Below, in pieces: positions 43,525-52,417 of a DNA stretch of 64,000 nucleotides; the stretch's first letter is position 1, and each line of letters begins with the position of its first letter. Under the pieces are notes generated by a model that saw only the letters and a list, made by a program, of their open reading frames with translations, was not told where the DNA came from and ran no database searches. Source of the stretch: Pseudomonas weihenstephanensis (GTDB lineage Bacteria; Pseudomonadota; Gammaproteobacteria; Pseudomonadales; Pseudomonadaceae). The translations under genes were made by a program, and so were the position numbers. The stretch lies in contig NZ_JYLF01000001.1 in assembly GCF_001043055.1 (NCBI RefSeq), positions 124,001-188,000 on the forward strand, given 5' to 3'.

Positions 43525-44214
43525 TTATAACAGGCCGGACTTGGTCGCGATGACGACGGCGGAGGTTTTATTGTTCGCCCCCATTTTTCGGATGGCACTG
43601 CTGATATGGAAATTCACCGTACGGGTGGTCAGGCTAAGAATCATGCCAATGTCGAAAGCCGTTTTTCCTTCAGCGGTCCATTTCAGTACCTCTGACTCTC
43701 GCGCTGAAAGTCGGTGGGGTTGGGCCTGTTCCACGTGGCGTGGCAAGTACCGGGTTGTCATGGAGGTGTGTAATTGGTTGCACAACCACAACACACCGGC
43801 GGCCTTGTCTTCAAACTCATCTTCAGTGAGAGGGGGGCAAGACCTGGCCAGGCTCAAAATACTGACCACCCCCTTTGTGTCATGCACCGACTGCGACCAC
43901 CCGTAATTCAAACCGTTCGCTTGATTGCCGGCCCAAATTTCGGGTGTGTCACGAAACAGCTCTTCATCCCAAATAATGGGTGAGATAGAGAGTTGGCAGT
44001 GAATAACAATAGGATTTTTTTGTACGAAGTGGCTTTTTTCATACAACTCCATAAATCCATGTGGATAGTTTGTAATGATTTTGCTATGCGTTGAGATGCT
44101 TCCAAAGCGTGGAATTAATCTGAACAAAAAGAAGTTAAATCCATAGGTTTCAATCTTTTTGAGTGTATTCTGCAAGCTGAGACTCGGTTTTATGGGTAAT
44201 GCATTGATTTTCAT
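43525..44214 (-). CDS. LuxR-type regulator with autoinducer-binding domain (LuxR solo)
   Basis: A 229-residue protein with an N-terminal autoinducer-binding-like domain (about 20-160) and a C-terminal LuxR helix-turn-helix (about 168-225, LSARESEVLKWTAEGKTAFDIG...TVNFHISSAIRKMG). Alignment to LasR in NYPHGFMELYEKSHFVQKNP...ISPIIW shows the pocket Tyr, Pro and second Trp kept (Tyr58, Pro68, Trp82) and Gly115 present, but the first Trp is Phe54 and the signal-anchoring Asp is Asn67. No luxI gene is in the window. The gene and its upstream 450 bp are visibly AT-richer than the neighbourhood. It may sense a non-AHL or unusual signal. RBS GAGG is weakly placed. Confidence 0.85.
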   Translation of the reverse strand: MKINALPIKPSLSLQNTLKKIETYGFNFFLFRLIPRFGSISTHSKIITNYPHGFMELYEKSHFVQKNPIVIHCQLSISPIIWDEELFRDTPEIWAGNQANGLNYGWSQSVHDTKGVVSILSLARSCPPLTEDEFEDKAAGVLWLCNQLHTSMTTRYLPRHVEQAQPHRLSARESEVLKWTAEGKTAFDIGMILSLTTRTVNFHISSAIRKMGANNKTSAVVIATKSGLL

Positions 44215-44374
44215 AGAAGGTATTGTGAGTTTTCATGAGGAGATCCCTTGCCCCTAAAGATGTGATCCAATTTGCATGACGACCTCCATAGTAGTTTAGA
44301 TTTGTAGGACGTTTCAAAATCATTAAATTTATTTTGAGTTTTGGTTGTTTGCAGCAGATTGGTGTGATTGCTCT

Positions 44375-44386
44375 AATATCGATATT
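44375..44386. promoter_or_regulatory. AT-rich perfect palindrome
   Basis: AATATCGATATT is a 12-bp perfect palindrome about 160 bp upstream of the luxR-type start. A dimeric regulator could bind it. There is no other support. Confidence 0.3.
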
Positions 44387-44452
44387 CGATAAGGGCGAAT
44401 TGTATGGTGAGTGTCATGACAAGATATATAAGAGGCGTATATTTTGACGCCA

Positions 44453-44487
44453 GTGTTTAGTGTTTAGTGTTTAGTGTTTAGTGTTTA
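44453..44487. repeat. Tandem heptanucleotide repeat, five copies
   Basis: GTGTTTA repeated exactly five times (35 bp), followed by G. It is a candidate variable-number repeat in the AT-rich intergenic region, about 190 bp upstream of fprB. Confidence 0.95.
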
Positions 44488-44675
44488 GAGGGCGGGGGTA
44501 ATAGGTTTAAAACCATTTTAGGAGTGTGGGTATATAGGCTATGTCAATAGACTATTAAGCGATTGGAAGTTGCCATTGGTTCCGCCGCGCTGTGAACACA
44601 ATGCCATCACAAATCGTCGGTGTTCCTCACCGCTGCTTTGCGCGACACTAGGCGCACTAGCCAATGGAGTGCCCC

Positions 44676-45452
44676 ATGACTGCCAGTGCAGAAAAATTCA
44701 CCCGTCAAACCCTCCTTGATGTCACCCCGTTGACCCCCAGTCTCTTCACCCTGCGCACCACGCGTGATCAGGGGTTCCGGTTTACGGCCGGTCAATTTGC
44801 CCGACTGGGTGTGACCAAGGCCGATGGCAGCACGGTCTGGCGCGCGTACTCAATGGTCTCTTCACCTCATGATGAGTTTCTGGAATTTTTCTCGATTGTT
44901 GTGCCCGGAGGAGAATTTACCAGTGAACTCAGCCGCTTGCAGGTGGGTGATAGCGTGCTGGTTGACCGTCAGGCCTTCGGTTATTTGACGCTTGACCGTT
45001 TTGTGGATGGTCGTGATCTGTGGTTGCTATCGACGGGCACGGGTGTCGCGCCGTTTCTGTCGATTCTGCAAGACTTTGAGGTGTGGGAAAAATTTGAGCG
45101 CATTATTCTGGTGTACAGCGCCAGGGAACAAAAAGAGTTGGCGTATCAGGATTTGATCCATCAGTTAACGACGCGTGAGTATCTCGCCCAGCATGCGCAC
45201 AAGTTTACCTATGTGCCGATTGTTACTCGGGAGGTAATACCGGGTGAACTGCATGGCCGAATAACCACACTCATTGAGAGGGGTGAACTTGAGGCGAGGG
45301 TGGGCGCTCAGTTAACTGCAGAACATTCGCGGGTCATGTTGTGTGGTAATCCTCAGATGATTGACGATTCACGTAAGTTATTGAAAGAACGAAATATGCA
45401 ACTAAGTTTGACGCGTCGACCCGGGCAAGTCGCAGTTGAGAACTACTGGTAG
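44676..45452 (+). CDS. fpr: Ferredoxin/flavodoxin-NADP+ reductase (FprB-like)
   Basis: A 258-residue FAD enzyme exchanging electrons between NADPH and ferredoxin or flavodoxin. FAD motif RAYSMVSSPHDEFLEFFSIVVPGG (about 51-74), NADP motif LLSTGTGVAPFLSILQD (about 112-128), CGNPQMID (about 222-229), and the C-terminal VAVENYW end with an aromatic residue. Position next to mscL and katB matches fprB (PA4615 locus). ATG 44676 has GGAG 5-6 bases upstream; an in-frame ATG at 44664 precedes the site. A bidirectional terminator follows. Confidence 0.92.
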   Translation: MTASAEKFTRQTLLDVTPLTPSLFTLRTTRDQGFRFTAGQFARLGVTKADGSTVWRAYSMVSSPHDEFLEFFSIVVPGGEFTSELSRLQVGDSVLVDRQAFGYLTLDRFVDGRDLWLLSTGTGVAPFLSILQDFEVWEKFERIILVYSAREQKELAYQDLIHQLTTREYLAQHAHKFTYVPIVTREVIPGELHGRITTLIERGELEARVGAQLTAEHSRVMLCGNPQMIDDSRKLLKERNMQLSLTRRPGQVAVENYW

Positions 45453-45477
45453 CTGTTTGTTTATAAACATAACGAAT

Positions 45478-45508
45478 AAAAAACGGCGCCTTCAGGCGCC
45501 GTTTTTTC
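45478..45508. terminator. Bidirectional intrinsic terminator (fpr / mscL)
   Basis: AAAAAACGGCGCC-TTCA-GGCGCCGTTTTTT: 13-bp perfect stem with T-runs on both strands, between the convergent fpr and mscL genes. Confidence 0.95.
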
Positions 45509-45513
45509 ATTGA

Positions 45514-45930
45514 TCATTCAGGTCGATTGTTCTGGACCTTAAGCAGATCACGAATCTCGCCCAGCAACTCTTCTTCTTTTGACGGAAGGGGTGGTGCGCT
45601 CGGTGCAACGGCTTCTTCACGTTTCAGACGGTTGATCGCCTTGACACCCATAAAGATTGCAAAGGCGACGATGATGAAATCAATCACGCTCTGGATGAAT
45701 TTACCGTAAGCCAGCACCACGGCAGGCGCATCGCCTACGGCAGCTTTAAGGGTAATGGCCAGGTCACTGAAATCCACACCGCCGATCAGCAATCCCAGGG
45801 GGGGCATGATGACGTCGCCGACGAAGGACGACACGATCTTGCCAAACGCAGCGCCGATGATGATGCCCACGGCCATATCGACCACGTTCCCTTTGACCGC
45901 GAAGGCCTTGAACTCACTTATCACGCCCAT
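45514..45930 (-). CDS. mscL: Large-conductance mechanosensitive channel MscL
   Basis: A 138-residue inner-membrane channel that opens under hypo-osmotic shock. Signature [38 protein letters not shown] in TM1, a periplasmic loop, TM2 (about 75-100, [22 protein letters not shown]), and the C-terminal charged bundle [14 protein letters not shown]. Length fits the family (136-140). It is divergent from katB by 286 bp. Confidence 0.96.
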   Translation of the reverse strand: MGVISEFKAFAVKGNVVDMAVGIIIGAAFGKIVSSFVGDVIMPPLGLLIGGVDFSDLAITLKAAVGDAPAVVLAYGKFIQSVIDFIIVAFAIFMGVKAINRLKREEAVAPSAPPLPSKEEELLGEIRDLLKVQNNRPE

Positions 45931-46216
45931 AGGTTATTCCTTGTTACAGATGAGATTGGTAAAGGCAGTGTAAATCAGCATTGGAGATATTGCCTGATCG
46001 GTTGACTGCCTCTATGCGCAGGTTATCGACCTGCTGAAACGTCATAAGTTTTCACCCGCTAGCCAAGGGGGCGCCAATTACTCGATTAAATTGCCCTGTA
46101 CCAGCTTTTTTTCTTAATGGCTGACTTGAGACCTTTCTATTTAGGATTCGCGGCGCGGACCTCTAGCCTTTGCTCAGTGCACGTTGATGCGCACCCAATA
46201 ATTAGAGGATCTACAC
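45931..46216. other. Intergenic region mscL/katB
   Basis: About 286 bp holding the divergent promoters of mscL and katB. I see the katB ribosome site (GAGGATC) but no gene and no element I can name with confidence. OxyR control of katB is expected from other pseudomonads, but I did not find a clear ATAG-N7-CTAT array. Confidence 0.5.
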
Positions 46217-47758
46217 ATGGCCACCCCCCTTGGCTTCGGAATGCTTTCACAGCGTCGCCTGCTGTGTATTTTGAGCGCAAGCTTGCTGTCGGCGTCTGTT
46301 CAGGCCGCCACATTGACACGCGACAACGGCGCGGCTGTTGGTGATAACCAAAACTCTCAAACGGCTGGAGCCAACGGTCCAGTGCTGCTGCAAGACGTGC
46401 AATTGTTGCAAAAACTGCAACGTTTTGACCGCGAGCGTATCCCTGAGCGCGTTGTACATGCTCGCGGTACGGGCGCTCACGGCACGTTCACCGTGACCAA
46501 TGGTTTGAGCGACCTGACCAAAGCCAAGGTATTTGCAGCGGGTGAAGTCACGCCGGTATTTGTGCGTTTCTCGGCCGTGGTACATGGCAACCATTCGCCT
46601 GAAACCCTGCGTGACCCGCGTGGTTTTGCTACCAAGTTCTATACCGCAGAGGGTAACTGGGACTTGGTAGGTAACAACTTCCCCACGTTCTTTATTCGTG
46701 ACGCGATCAAGTTCCCGGACATGGTTCACGCCTTCAAGCCCGATCTGCGCACCAATCTGGACGATGACTCACGCCGCTTCGACTTTTTCTCCCACGTTCC
46801 AGAAGCGACCCGCACGCTGACCGAGCTGTACTCCAACGCGGGGACGCCCGCCAGCTACCGTGAAATGGACGGCAACGGTGTGCACGCCTACAAATTGGTT
46901 AACGCCAAGGGCGACGTGCGCTACGTCAAGTTTCACTGGAAAAGCCTGCAAGGCCTGAAGAACCTTGATCCAAAACAAGTGACTGAGGTTCAGGGCAAAG
47001 ACTACAGCCACATGAGCAACGATCTGGTCACTCACATCAAAAACGGCGACTTCCCCAAGTGGGACTTGTACGTGCAGGTGCTCAAGCCTGAAGACCTGAA
47101 GACCTTTGATTTCGACCCGTTGGACGCGACCAAAATCTGGCCGAATGTGCCTGAGCGTAAAGTCGGCCAGATGGTGCTTAACCGCAACCCGGCGAATGTA
47201 TTCCAGGAGACCGAGCAGGTCGCGATGGCTCCGGCCAACCTGGTACCGGGTATCGAACCGTCGGAAGACCGTTTGCTGCAAGGGCGTGTCTTCTCGTACG
47301 CCGACACCCAGATGTACCGTTTGGGCGCTAACGCAATGCAGCTGCCGATCAACGCGCCACGGGTTTCGGTGAACAATGGCAATCAGGACGGCGCGATGAA
47401 CCTGGGTCACACCAGCAGTGGTGTGAACTATCAGCCTAGCCGTCTGGAGCCGCGCGCAGAACCACAGTCCGCGCGTTACAGCGAAATGACGCTGTCGGGT
47501 ACGACCCAGCAAGCGAAGATCACGCGTGAGCAAAACTTCAAACAGGCCGGTGATTTGTACCGCTCATTCAACAAGAAAGAGCGTAACGATCTGATTGAAA
47601 GCTTCGGCGGGTCGCTGGCCACAACAGATGATGAAAGCAAGCACATCATCTTGTCGTTCCTCTACAAAGCTGATCCTGAGTACGGCACAGGCGTGACAAA
47701 AGTCGCCAAAGGTGACTTGGCACGGGTCAAGGCTCTGGCAGCCAAACTGGTTGATTAA
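46217..47758 (+). CDS. katB: Periplasmic monofunctional catalase KatB
   Basis: A 513-residue small-subunit haem catalase with a signal peptide (about 1-30, cleavage near VQA-A). Catalytic His in VVHARGTGAHG (about residue 80), Asn in VGNNFPTFFIRDAIKFPDMVHA (about 153), and the proximal haem Tyr in RVFSYADTQMYRLG (about 358). It converts hydrogen peroxide to water and oxygen. In P. aeruginosa katB is peroxide-induced and transcribed with ankB, and the same order is seen here. The ankB gene follows after a 90-bp gap with a strong inverted repeat. Confidence 0.96.
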   Translation: MATPLGFGMLSQRRLLCILSASLLSASVQAATLTRDNGAAVGDNQNSQTAGANGPVLLQDVQLLQKLQRFDRERIPERVVHARGTGAHGTFTVTNGLSDLTKAKVFAAGEVTPVFVRFSAVVHGNHSPETLRDPRGFATKFYTAEGNWDLVGNNFPTFFIRDAIKFPDMVHAFKPDLRTNLDDDSRRFDFFSHVPEATRTLTELYSNAGTPASYREMDGNGVHAYKLVNAKGDVRYVKFHWKSLQGLKNLDPKQVTEVQGKDYSHMSNDLVTHIKNGDFPKWDLYVQVLKPEDLKTFDFDPLDATKIWPNVPERKVGQMVLNRNPANVFQETEQVAMAPANLVPGIEPSEDRLLQGRVFSYADTQMYRLGANAMQLPINAPRVSVNNGNQDGAMNLGHTSSGVNYQPSRLEPRAEPQSARYSEMTLSGTTQQAKITREQNFKQAGDLYRSFNKKERNDLIESFGGSLATTDDESKHIILSFLYKADPEYGTGVTKVAKGDLARVKALAAKLVD

Positions 47759-47767
47759 CCGCTAGAC

Positions 47768-47815
47768 CTCACCCCACCCTTCTCTCCCTGTGAGAGGGGT
47801 GGGGTGAGGGGCTTT
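47768..47815 (+). terminator. Strong inverted repeat between katB and ankB
   Basis: CCTCACCCCACCC (47768-47780) and GGGTGGGGTGAGG (47798-47810) are exact reverse complements around a 17-nt loop, followed by GGCTTTTG. It may reduce read-through from katB into ankB, or be one of the CCTCACCCC-type intergenic repeats common in gammaproteobacteria. Confidence 0.6.
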
Positions 47816-47847
47816 TGATTCAAACGCGTCATTGCAGGTAATTCACT

Positions 47848-48378
47848 ATGCGAGTTTTTATTTCCTTGGCTTTGCTGCTTGTCAGCGGTATCTGTGCCGC
47901 CGCAGAACCCGATGTGCGCGTTCAGCTTCAGGACTATTACTTTGATGCCGCACGCCGCGGTGATGTGGCGATGCTCGACACCTTTATCGAGTCCGGTTAT
48001 TCGCTCGACACGCAAGACAGCAAAGGCTACAGCGCGTTGATTCTGGCCGCGTATCACGGCCAGTCCGAAGCCGTGGAGCACTTGCTCGCCGCGGGAGCCA
48101 ATGCGTGTGTGCAAGACAAACGCGGTAACACAGCCCTGATGGGCGCGATTTTCAAAGGCGAACTCAAGATCGCTCGCAGGCTTTTGGCCACCGACTGCAA
48201 TCCTGACCAGCGTAACGGCGCAGGCCAGACCGCCGCGATGTACGCGGGCCTGTTCAAACGGATTGATCTGCTCAACGACTTATCGGGTAAAGGGGCCGAT
48301 CTGAACGCCGAAGACCCCTTGGGCAACAGTGCCGCTCGGCTGGCCAACGGTGAAATCCGCATGCCGGTGTCGCACTGA
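47848..48378 (+). CDS. ankB: Ankyrin-repeat protein AnkB
   Basis: A 176-residue protein with a signal peptide (MRVFISLALLLVSGICAAA, about 1-19) followed by four ankyrin-type repeats. Examples: DSKGYSALILAAYHGQSEAVEHLLAAGANACV and KRGNTALMGAIFKGELKIARRLLATDCNPD, then GAGQTAAMYAGLFKRIDLLNDLSGKGADLNA. In P. aeruginosa AnkB is periplasmic and needed for full KatB activity. It probably supports KatB here. Confidence 0.9.
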   Translation: MRVFISLALLLVSGICAAAEPDVRVQLQDYYFDAARRGDVAMLDTFIESGYSLDTQDSKGYSALILAAYHGQSEAVEHLLAAGANACVQDKRGNTALMGAIFKGELKIARRLLATDCNPDQRNGAGQTAAMYAGLFKRIDLLNDLSGKGADLNAEDPLGNSAARLANGEIRMPVSH

Positions 48379-48423
48379 TCCGGGCCGGGTGGGCTATCAT
48401 CGCGGTTTTTCCGTGGAGTTCTG

Positions 48424-49794
48424 ATGGCTAAGCCCAAGCGCATTTTCGGCTGCACCGAGTGTGGTGCAACCTTTCCCAAGTGGTCAGGGCAGTGCGCCGA
48501 GTGCGGTGTGTGGAACACCTTGGTCGAAACCATCGTCGAAAGTGGCGCAGCCGCTCCACCCAGCGGTCGTAGCGGCTGGACGGGTCAACAAGCCCAGCTC
48601 AAAACCCTGGCAGAAGTCAGTATTGAAGAGATTCCGCGTTTCTCTACGGCTTCCGGTGAGTTGGACCGGGTGCTTGGCGGCGGTCTGGTAGATGGCTCCG
48701 TGGTGTTGATCGGTGGCGACCCCGGCATCGGCAAGTCCACCATCCTGCTGCAAACCTTGTGTCACATGGCGACGCGCATGCCCGCGCTGTATGTGACCGG
48801 CGAGGAGTCACAGCAGCAAGTGGCCATGCGCGCACGTCGTCTGGGCTTGCCGCAGGATCAACTGAAGGTGATGACCGAGACCTGCATCGAAAACATCATT
48901 GCCACTGCCAAGCTCGAAAAACCCAAGGTGATGGTGATCGACTCGATCCAGACCATCTTCACTGAGCAGTTGCAGTCGGCGCCAGGCGGGGTCTCGCAGG
49001 TGCGCGAGAGCGCTGCGTTGTTGGTGCGCTATGCAAAATCCAGCGGCACGGCGATCTTCCTCGTTGGCCACGTGACCAAAGAGGGCGCGCTCGCGGGCCC
49101 GCGCGTGTTGGAACACATGGTCGACACCGTGTTGTATTTCGAGGGCGAGTCCGACGGGCGTCTGCGTTTACTGCGTGCAGTAAAAAACCGTTTCGGCGCG
49201 GTCAACGAACTGGGTGTATTCGGCATGACCGACAAGGGCTTGAAAGAAGTCTCCAACCCTTCGGCGATTTTCCTGACGCGAGCACAAGAAGAAGTCCCTG
49301 GTAGCGTGGTCATGGCGACGTGGGAGGGCACGCGGCCGATGCTGGTCGAAGTGCAAGCGCTGGTGGATGACAGCCATATGTCCAACCCGCGGCGCGTAAC
49401 GCTGGGACTGGATCAAAACCGACTGGCGATGCTGCTCGCGGTGTTGCACCGTCATGGCGGCATTCCAACCCACGATCAGGATGTGTTTCTCAACGTGGTG
49501 GGCGGGGTCAAAGTACTGGAAACCGCATCTGACCTCGCGTTGATGGCGGCCGTGATGTCCAGCCTGCGTAATCGGCCGTTGCCTCACGACTTGCTGGTGT
49601 TCGGCGAAGTCGGGTTGTCAGGTGAAGTACGGCCGGTGCCCAGTGGTCAGGAGCGGCTAAAAGAGGCCGCCAAACATGGTTTTAAACGCGCCATCGTGCC
49701 CAAGGGCAATGCCCCGAAAGAGTCGCCACCGGGGCTGCAGATTATCGGCGTGACCCGTCTGGAGCAGGCGCTGGATGCTTTATTCGAGGAATAA
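48424..49794 (+). CDS. radA: DNA repair protein RadA
   Basis: A 456-residue ATPase that helps RecA in branch migration. Zinc finger Cys10, Cys13, Cys24, Cys27 (GCTECGATFPKWSGQCAECG); Walker A GGDPGIGKST (about 98-107); the RadA KNRFG motif; and a Lon-like C-terminal domain (about 330-456, PHDLLVFGEVGLSGEVRPV). A short 45-bp gap separates it from ankB. Its stop nearly meets the convergent PilZ gene. Confidence 0.96.
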   Translation: MAKPKRIFGCTECGATFPKWSGQCAECGVWNTLVETIVESGAAAPPSGRSGWTGQQAQLKTLAEVSIEEIPRFSTASGELDRVLGGGLVDGSVVLIGGDPGIGKSTILLQTLCHMATRMPALYVTGEESQQQVAMRARRLGLPQDQLKVMTETCIENIIATAKLEKPKVMVIDSIQTIFTEQLQSAPGGVSQVRESAALLVRYAKSSGTAIFLVGHVTKEGALAGPRVLEHMVDTVLYFEGESDGRLRLLRAVKNRFGAVNELGVFGMTDKGLKEVSNPSAIFLTRAQEEVPGSVVMATWEGTRPMLVEVQALVDDSHMSNPRRVTLGLDQNRLAMLLAVLHRHGGIPTHDQDVFLNVVGGVKVLETASDLALMAAVMSSLRNRPLPHDLLVFGEVGLSGEVRPVPSGQERLKEAAKHGFKRAIVPKGNAPKESPPGLQIIGVTRLEQALDALFEE

Positions 49795-49795
49795 G

Positions 49796-50167
49796 TTACT
49801 GCGTGCTGATCAGCGCCCGTAACTCTCGCTCCAGTAATTGTTCATCGCCCATATTCAATTCGACCAGCCGCCGCAGGTGGCTGATCGAGTCCAGGCCGAT
49901 GTGTGTGCACTCAAAGCCCAAGTACTGGTCATCTACATGGGCTAAGCGCACGTCCATGATGATGTGCGTCTCATCGCTGAGATGGATATTGGCGGTAAAT
50001 GTCTGCTCTGTGACGGGGTGCCAATTCAGCGGCTTTTCGACCAGCAACCCTTTAAGTGACACATCCAGCAGTTTGACCGACCAATGAAGTGGCCCCTGAC
50101 TGATTTTTGTCTGGGCATCGAAGTGGATACGGGTAAAACGCCGACGTTCTGCGGGGTGCTGGTGCAT
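49796..50167 (-). CDS. mapZ: PilZ-domain c-di-GMP receptor (MapZ-like)
   Basis: A 123-residue single-domain PilZ protein. c-di-GMP motifs: ERRRFTRI (RxxxR, about 7-14) and DVSLKGLLVE ([D/N]xSxxG, about 36-45). The position between radA and cstA matches PA4608 (MapZ), which binds c-di-GMP and inhibits a chemotaxis methyltransferase (CheR1). ATG 50167 has GGAGGG 7 bases upstream. A c-di-GMP enzyme (MorA) is encoded 5 kb away. Confidence 0.9.
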   Translation of the reverse strand: MHQHPAERRRFTRIHFDAQTKISQGPLHWSVKLLDVSLKGLLVEKPLNWHPVTEQTFTANIHLSDETHIIMDVRLAHVDDQYLGFECTHIGLDSISHLRRLVELNMGDEQLLERELRALISTQ

Positions 50168-50335
50168 GTTCAAACCCTCCGGGTATGCCTGAACTATAGA
50201 CGTACAACGGCAAAAGTCAGCCGTGCAAAAAAACCTGAAAGAAGGCTCTAGACCAACGTCAGGGGCTGGTCTTTAGTGCTGGGGACGCTAAACTCCGGGG
50301 GCAGTCCTTCTTGTCCAACTGGCCGGAATATAAAA

Positions 50336-52402
50336 ATGAATAATAAAAATAGCCTGCTACGCCACATTCCGTGGTTAGTGCTGGCGATTGTAGGAGCTTG
50401 CGCCTTGGGCGTAGTGGCCTTGCGCCGAGGCGAGGCGATCAACGCTTTGTGGATCGTAGTGGCAGCAGTTGCCATCTATCTGGTCGCTTATCGTTATTAC
50501 AGTTTGTTCATCGCCACCAAGGTGATGCAGCTGGACCCATTGCGCGCCACGCCCGCGGTGGTCAACAACGATGGTCTGGACTATGTGCCGACCAACAAAC
50601 ACATTCTTTTCGGTCACCACTTTGCTGCCATTGCCGGTGCCGGACCTTTGGTCGGCCCGGTACTGGCTGCGCAGATGGGTTACCTGCCGGGCACACTTTG
50701 GCTGATTGCCGGTGTGGTGCTGGCCGGTGCGGTGCAGGACTTCATGGTCCTGTTCATGTCAACCCGCCGCAACGGTCGCTCACTGGGCGACATGGTGCGC
50801 GAGGAGATGGGCAAAATACCGGGCACCATCGCGCTGTTTGGCTGCTTCCTGATCATGATCATCATCCTCGCGGTGCTGGCGCTGATCGTGGTCAAAGCTC
50901 TGGCCGAGAGCCCGTGGGGCATGTTTACGGTGATGGCCACCATCCCGATTGCGATGTTCATGGGCATTTACATGCGCTACATCCGCCCGGGACGCATCGG
51001 TGAAATCTCCGTGATGGGCGTGCTGTTGTTGCTGGGTTCCATTTGGCTGGGGGGCCAGATTGCGGCAAGCCCTGAGTGGGCGCCGGTGTTCACCTTCACC
51101 GGTACGCAAATTACCTGGATGCTGATCGGTTACGGCTTTGTCGCGGCGGTATTGCCGGTGTGGCTGGTACTGGCACCGCGTGATTACCTGTCGACGTTCC
51201 TTAAAATCGGCACCATCGTCGCATTGGCCATCGGGATTCTGGTCACCATGCCCGAGCTGAAAATGCCGGCGGTCACTCAGTTCATCGACGGTAACGGTCC
51301 GGTCTGGAAGGGCGGCCTGTTCCCATTCTTGTTCATCACCATTGCGTGCGGCGCGGTATCGGGTTTCCACGCACTGATTGCCTCGGGTACTACCCCCAAA
51401 CTGCTGGATAACGAAAGCAACGCCCGTTACATCGGTTACGGCGGCATGTTGATGGAGTCGTTCGTCGCCATCATGGCAATGGTTGCCGCTTCGGTGATTG
51501 AGCCTGGTGTGTACTTCGCCATGAACAGCCCCGCCGCAATTGTGGGCGGCGATGTGGTGAGCGTGGCGCAAACCGTAAGCAGCTGGGGCTTTGCAATTAC
51601 CCCAGACGCCCTGACAGCGCTGGCCCATGACATCGGTGAAACCACCGTTCTGGCCCGTGCTGGCGGCGCGCCTACGCTGGCGGTCGGTATCGCGCAGATC
51701 CTGCACAACGTGTTGCCCGGCGAAAACACTATGGCGTTTTGGTACCACTTCGCCATTTTGTTTGAAGCCTTGTTCATTTTGACCGCGGTAGATGCCGGTA
51801 CCCGTGCTGGCCGCTTCATGCTGCAAGACTTGCTTGGCAGCTTCGTACCCGCGCTCAAACGCACCGAGTCGTGGGGCGCCAACTTGCTGGCCACTGGCCT
51901 GTGTGTGGCGATGTGGGGCTACCTGCTGTACCAGGGCGTGATCGACCCGCTGGGCGGGATCAACACCTTGTGGCCGCTGTTCGGTATCTCTAACCAGATG
52001 CTGGCGGGTATCGCGCTGATGCTGGCCACCGTTGTGCTGATCAAAATGAAACGTCAGCGTTACATTTGGGTGACCATGCTGCCAGCCGTGTGGTTGCTGA
52101 TTTGCACCACCACTGCGGGTTTCATCAAGTTGTTCGATGCCAACCCGGCTGTCGGTTTCCTGGCCCTGGCCAACAAATACAGCACGGCGCTGGACGCGGG
52201 CCAAGTGATTGCACCGGCCAAAAACATCGATCAGATGCAGCACGTAATTATCAACGCCTACACCAATGCCGGTTTGACCGTGCTGTTCCTGTTCGTGGTG
52301 TTCAGCATCCTCTTCTTTGCGATCAAAGTGGGCATCGCGGCTTGGGGTTCTAAAGAACGTACGGATAAAGAGTCGCCGTACCACTCCGTTCCTGACGCCT
52401 GA
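50336..52402 (+). CDS. cstA: Carbon starvation protein CstA (peptide/pyruvate transporter)
   Basis: A 688-residue inner-membrane protein with about 16-18 helices. Conserved: YRYYSLFIATKVMQLDPLRATPAVVNNDGLDYVPTNKHILFGHHFAAIAGAGPLVGPVLAAQMGYLPG near the N-terminus and FHALIASGTTPKLLDNESNARYIGYGGMLMES in the middle. Homologues take up peptides or pyruvate with protons. ATG 50336 is preferred; the ribosome site is weak. The ybdD gene follows by 15 bp. Confidence 0.94.
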   Translation: MNNKNSLLRHIPWLVLAIVGACALGVVALRRGEAINALWIVVAAVAIYLVAYRYYSLFIATKVMQLDPLRATPAVVNNDGLDYVPTNKHILFGHHFAAIAGAGPLVGPVLAAQMGYLPGTLWLIAGVVLAGAVQDFMVLFMSTRRNGRSLGDMVREEMGKIPGTIALFGCFLIMIIILAVLALIVVKALAESPWGMFTVMATIPIAMFMGIYMRYIRPGRIGEISVMGVLLLLGSIWLGGQIAASPEWAPVFTFTGTQITWMLIGYGFVAAVLPVWLVLAPRDYLSTFLKIGTIVALAIGILVTMPELKMPAVTQFIDGNGPVWKGGLFPFLFITIACGAVSGFHALIASGTTPKLLDNESNARYIGYGGMLMESFVAIMAMVAASVIEPGVYFAMNSPAAIVGGDVVSVAQTVSSWGFAITPDALTALAHDIGETTVLARAGGAPTLAVGIAQILHNVLPGENTMAFWYHFAILFEALFILTAVDAGTRAGRFMLQDLLGSFVPALKRTESWGANLLATGLCVAMWGYLLYQGVIDPLGGINTLWPLFGISNQMLAGIALMLATVVLIKMKRQRYIWVTMLPAVWLLICTTTAGFIKLFDANPAVGFLALANKYSTALDAGQVIAPAKNIDQMQHVIINAYTNAGLTVLFLFVVFSILFFAIKVGIAAWGSKERTDKESPYHSVPDA

Positions 52403-52417
52403 TAGAGGGTTGCACGC

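Larger units (their letters stand above)
44215..44675. other. AT-rich intergenic region between luxR solo and fprB
   Basis: About 460 bp with no convincing gene. Contents: the palindrome AATATCGATATT (44375-44386), a five-copy tandem heptamer (44453-44487), and long AT tracts such as AAATCATTAAATTTATTTTGAG (about 44320-44340). An 18-codon open frame at 44403 has no ribosome site. The base composition differs from flanking genes and suggests acquired or fast-evolving DNA. Confidence 0.7.

Noticed and set aside
42237..43598. Longer RlmG starting at 43598
   Set aside because: The extra 79 residues are basic and unlike the family and would swallow the lux-box-like element. The start at 43361 gives the normal length.
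44403..44459. 18-codon peptide gene
   Set aside because: No ribosome site, no conserved feature, and it runs into the heptamer repeat.
44453..44487. CRISPR array
   Set aside because: The unit is 7 bp in direct tandem without spacers, so this is a simple repeat. No cas gene is present.
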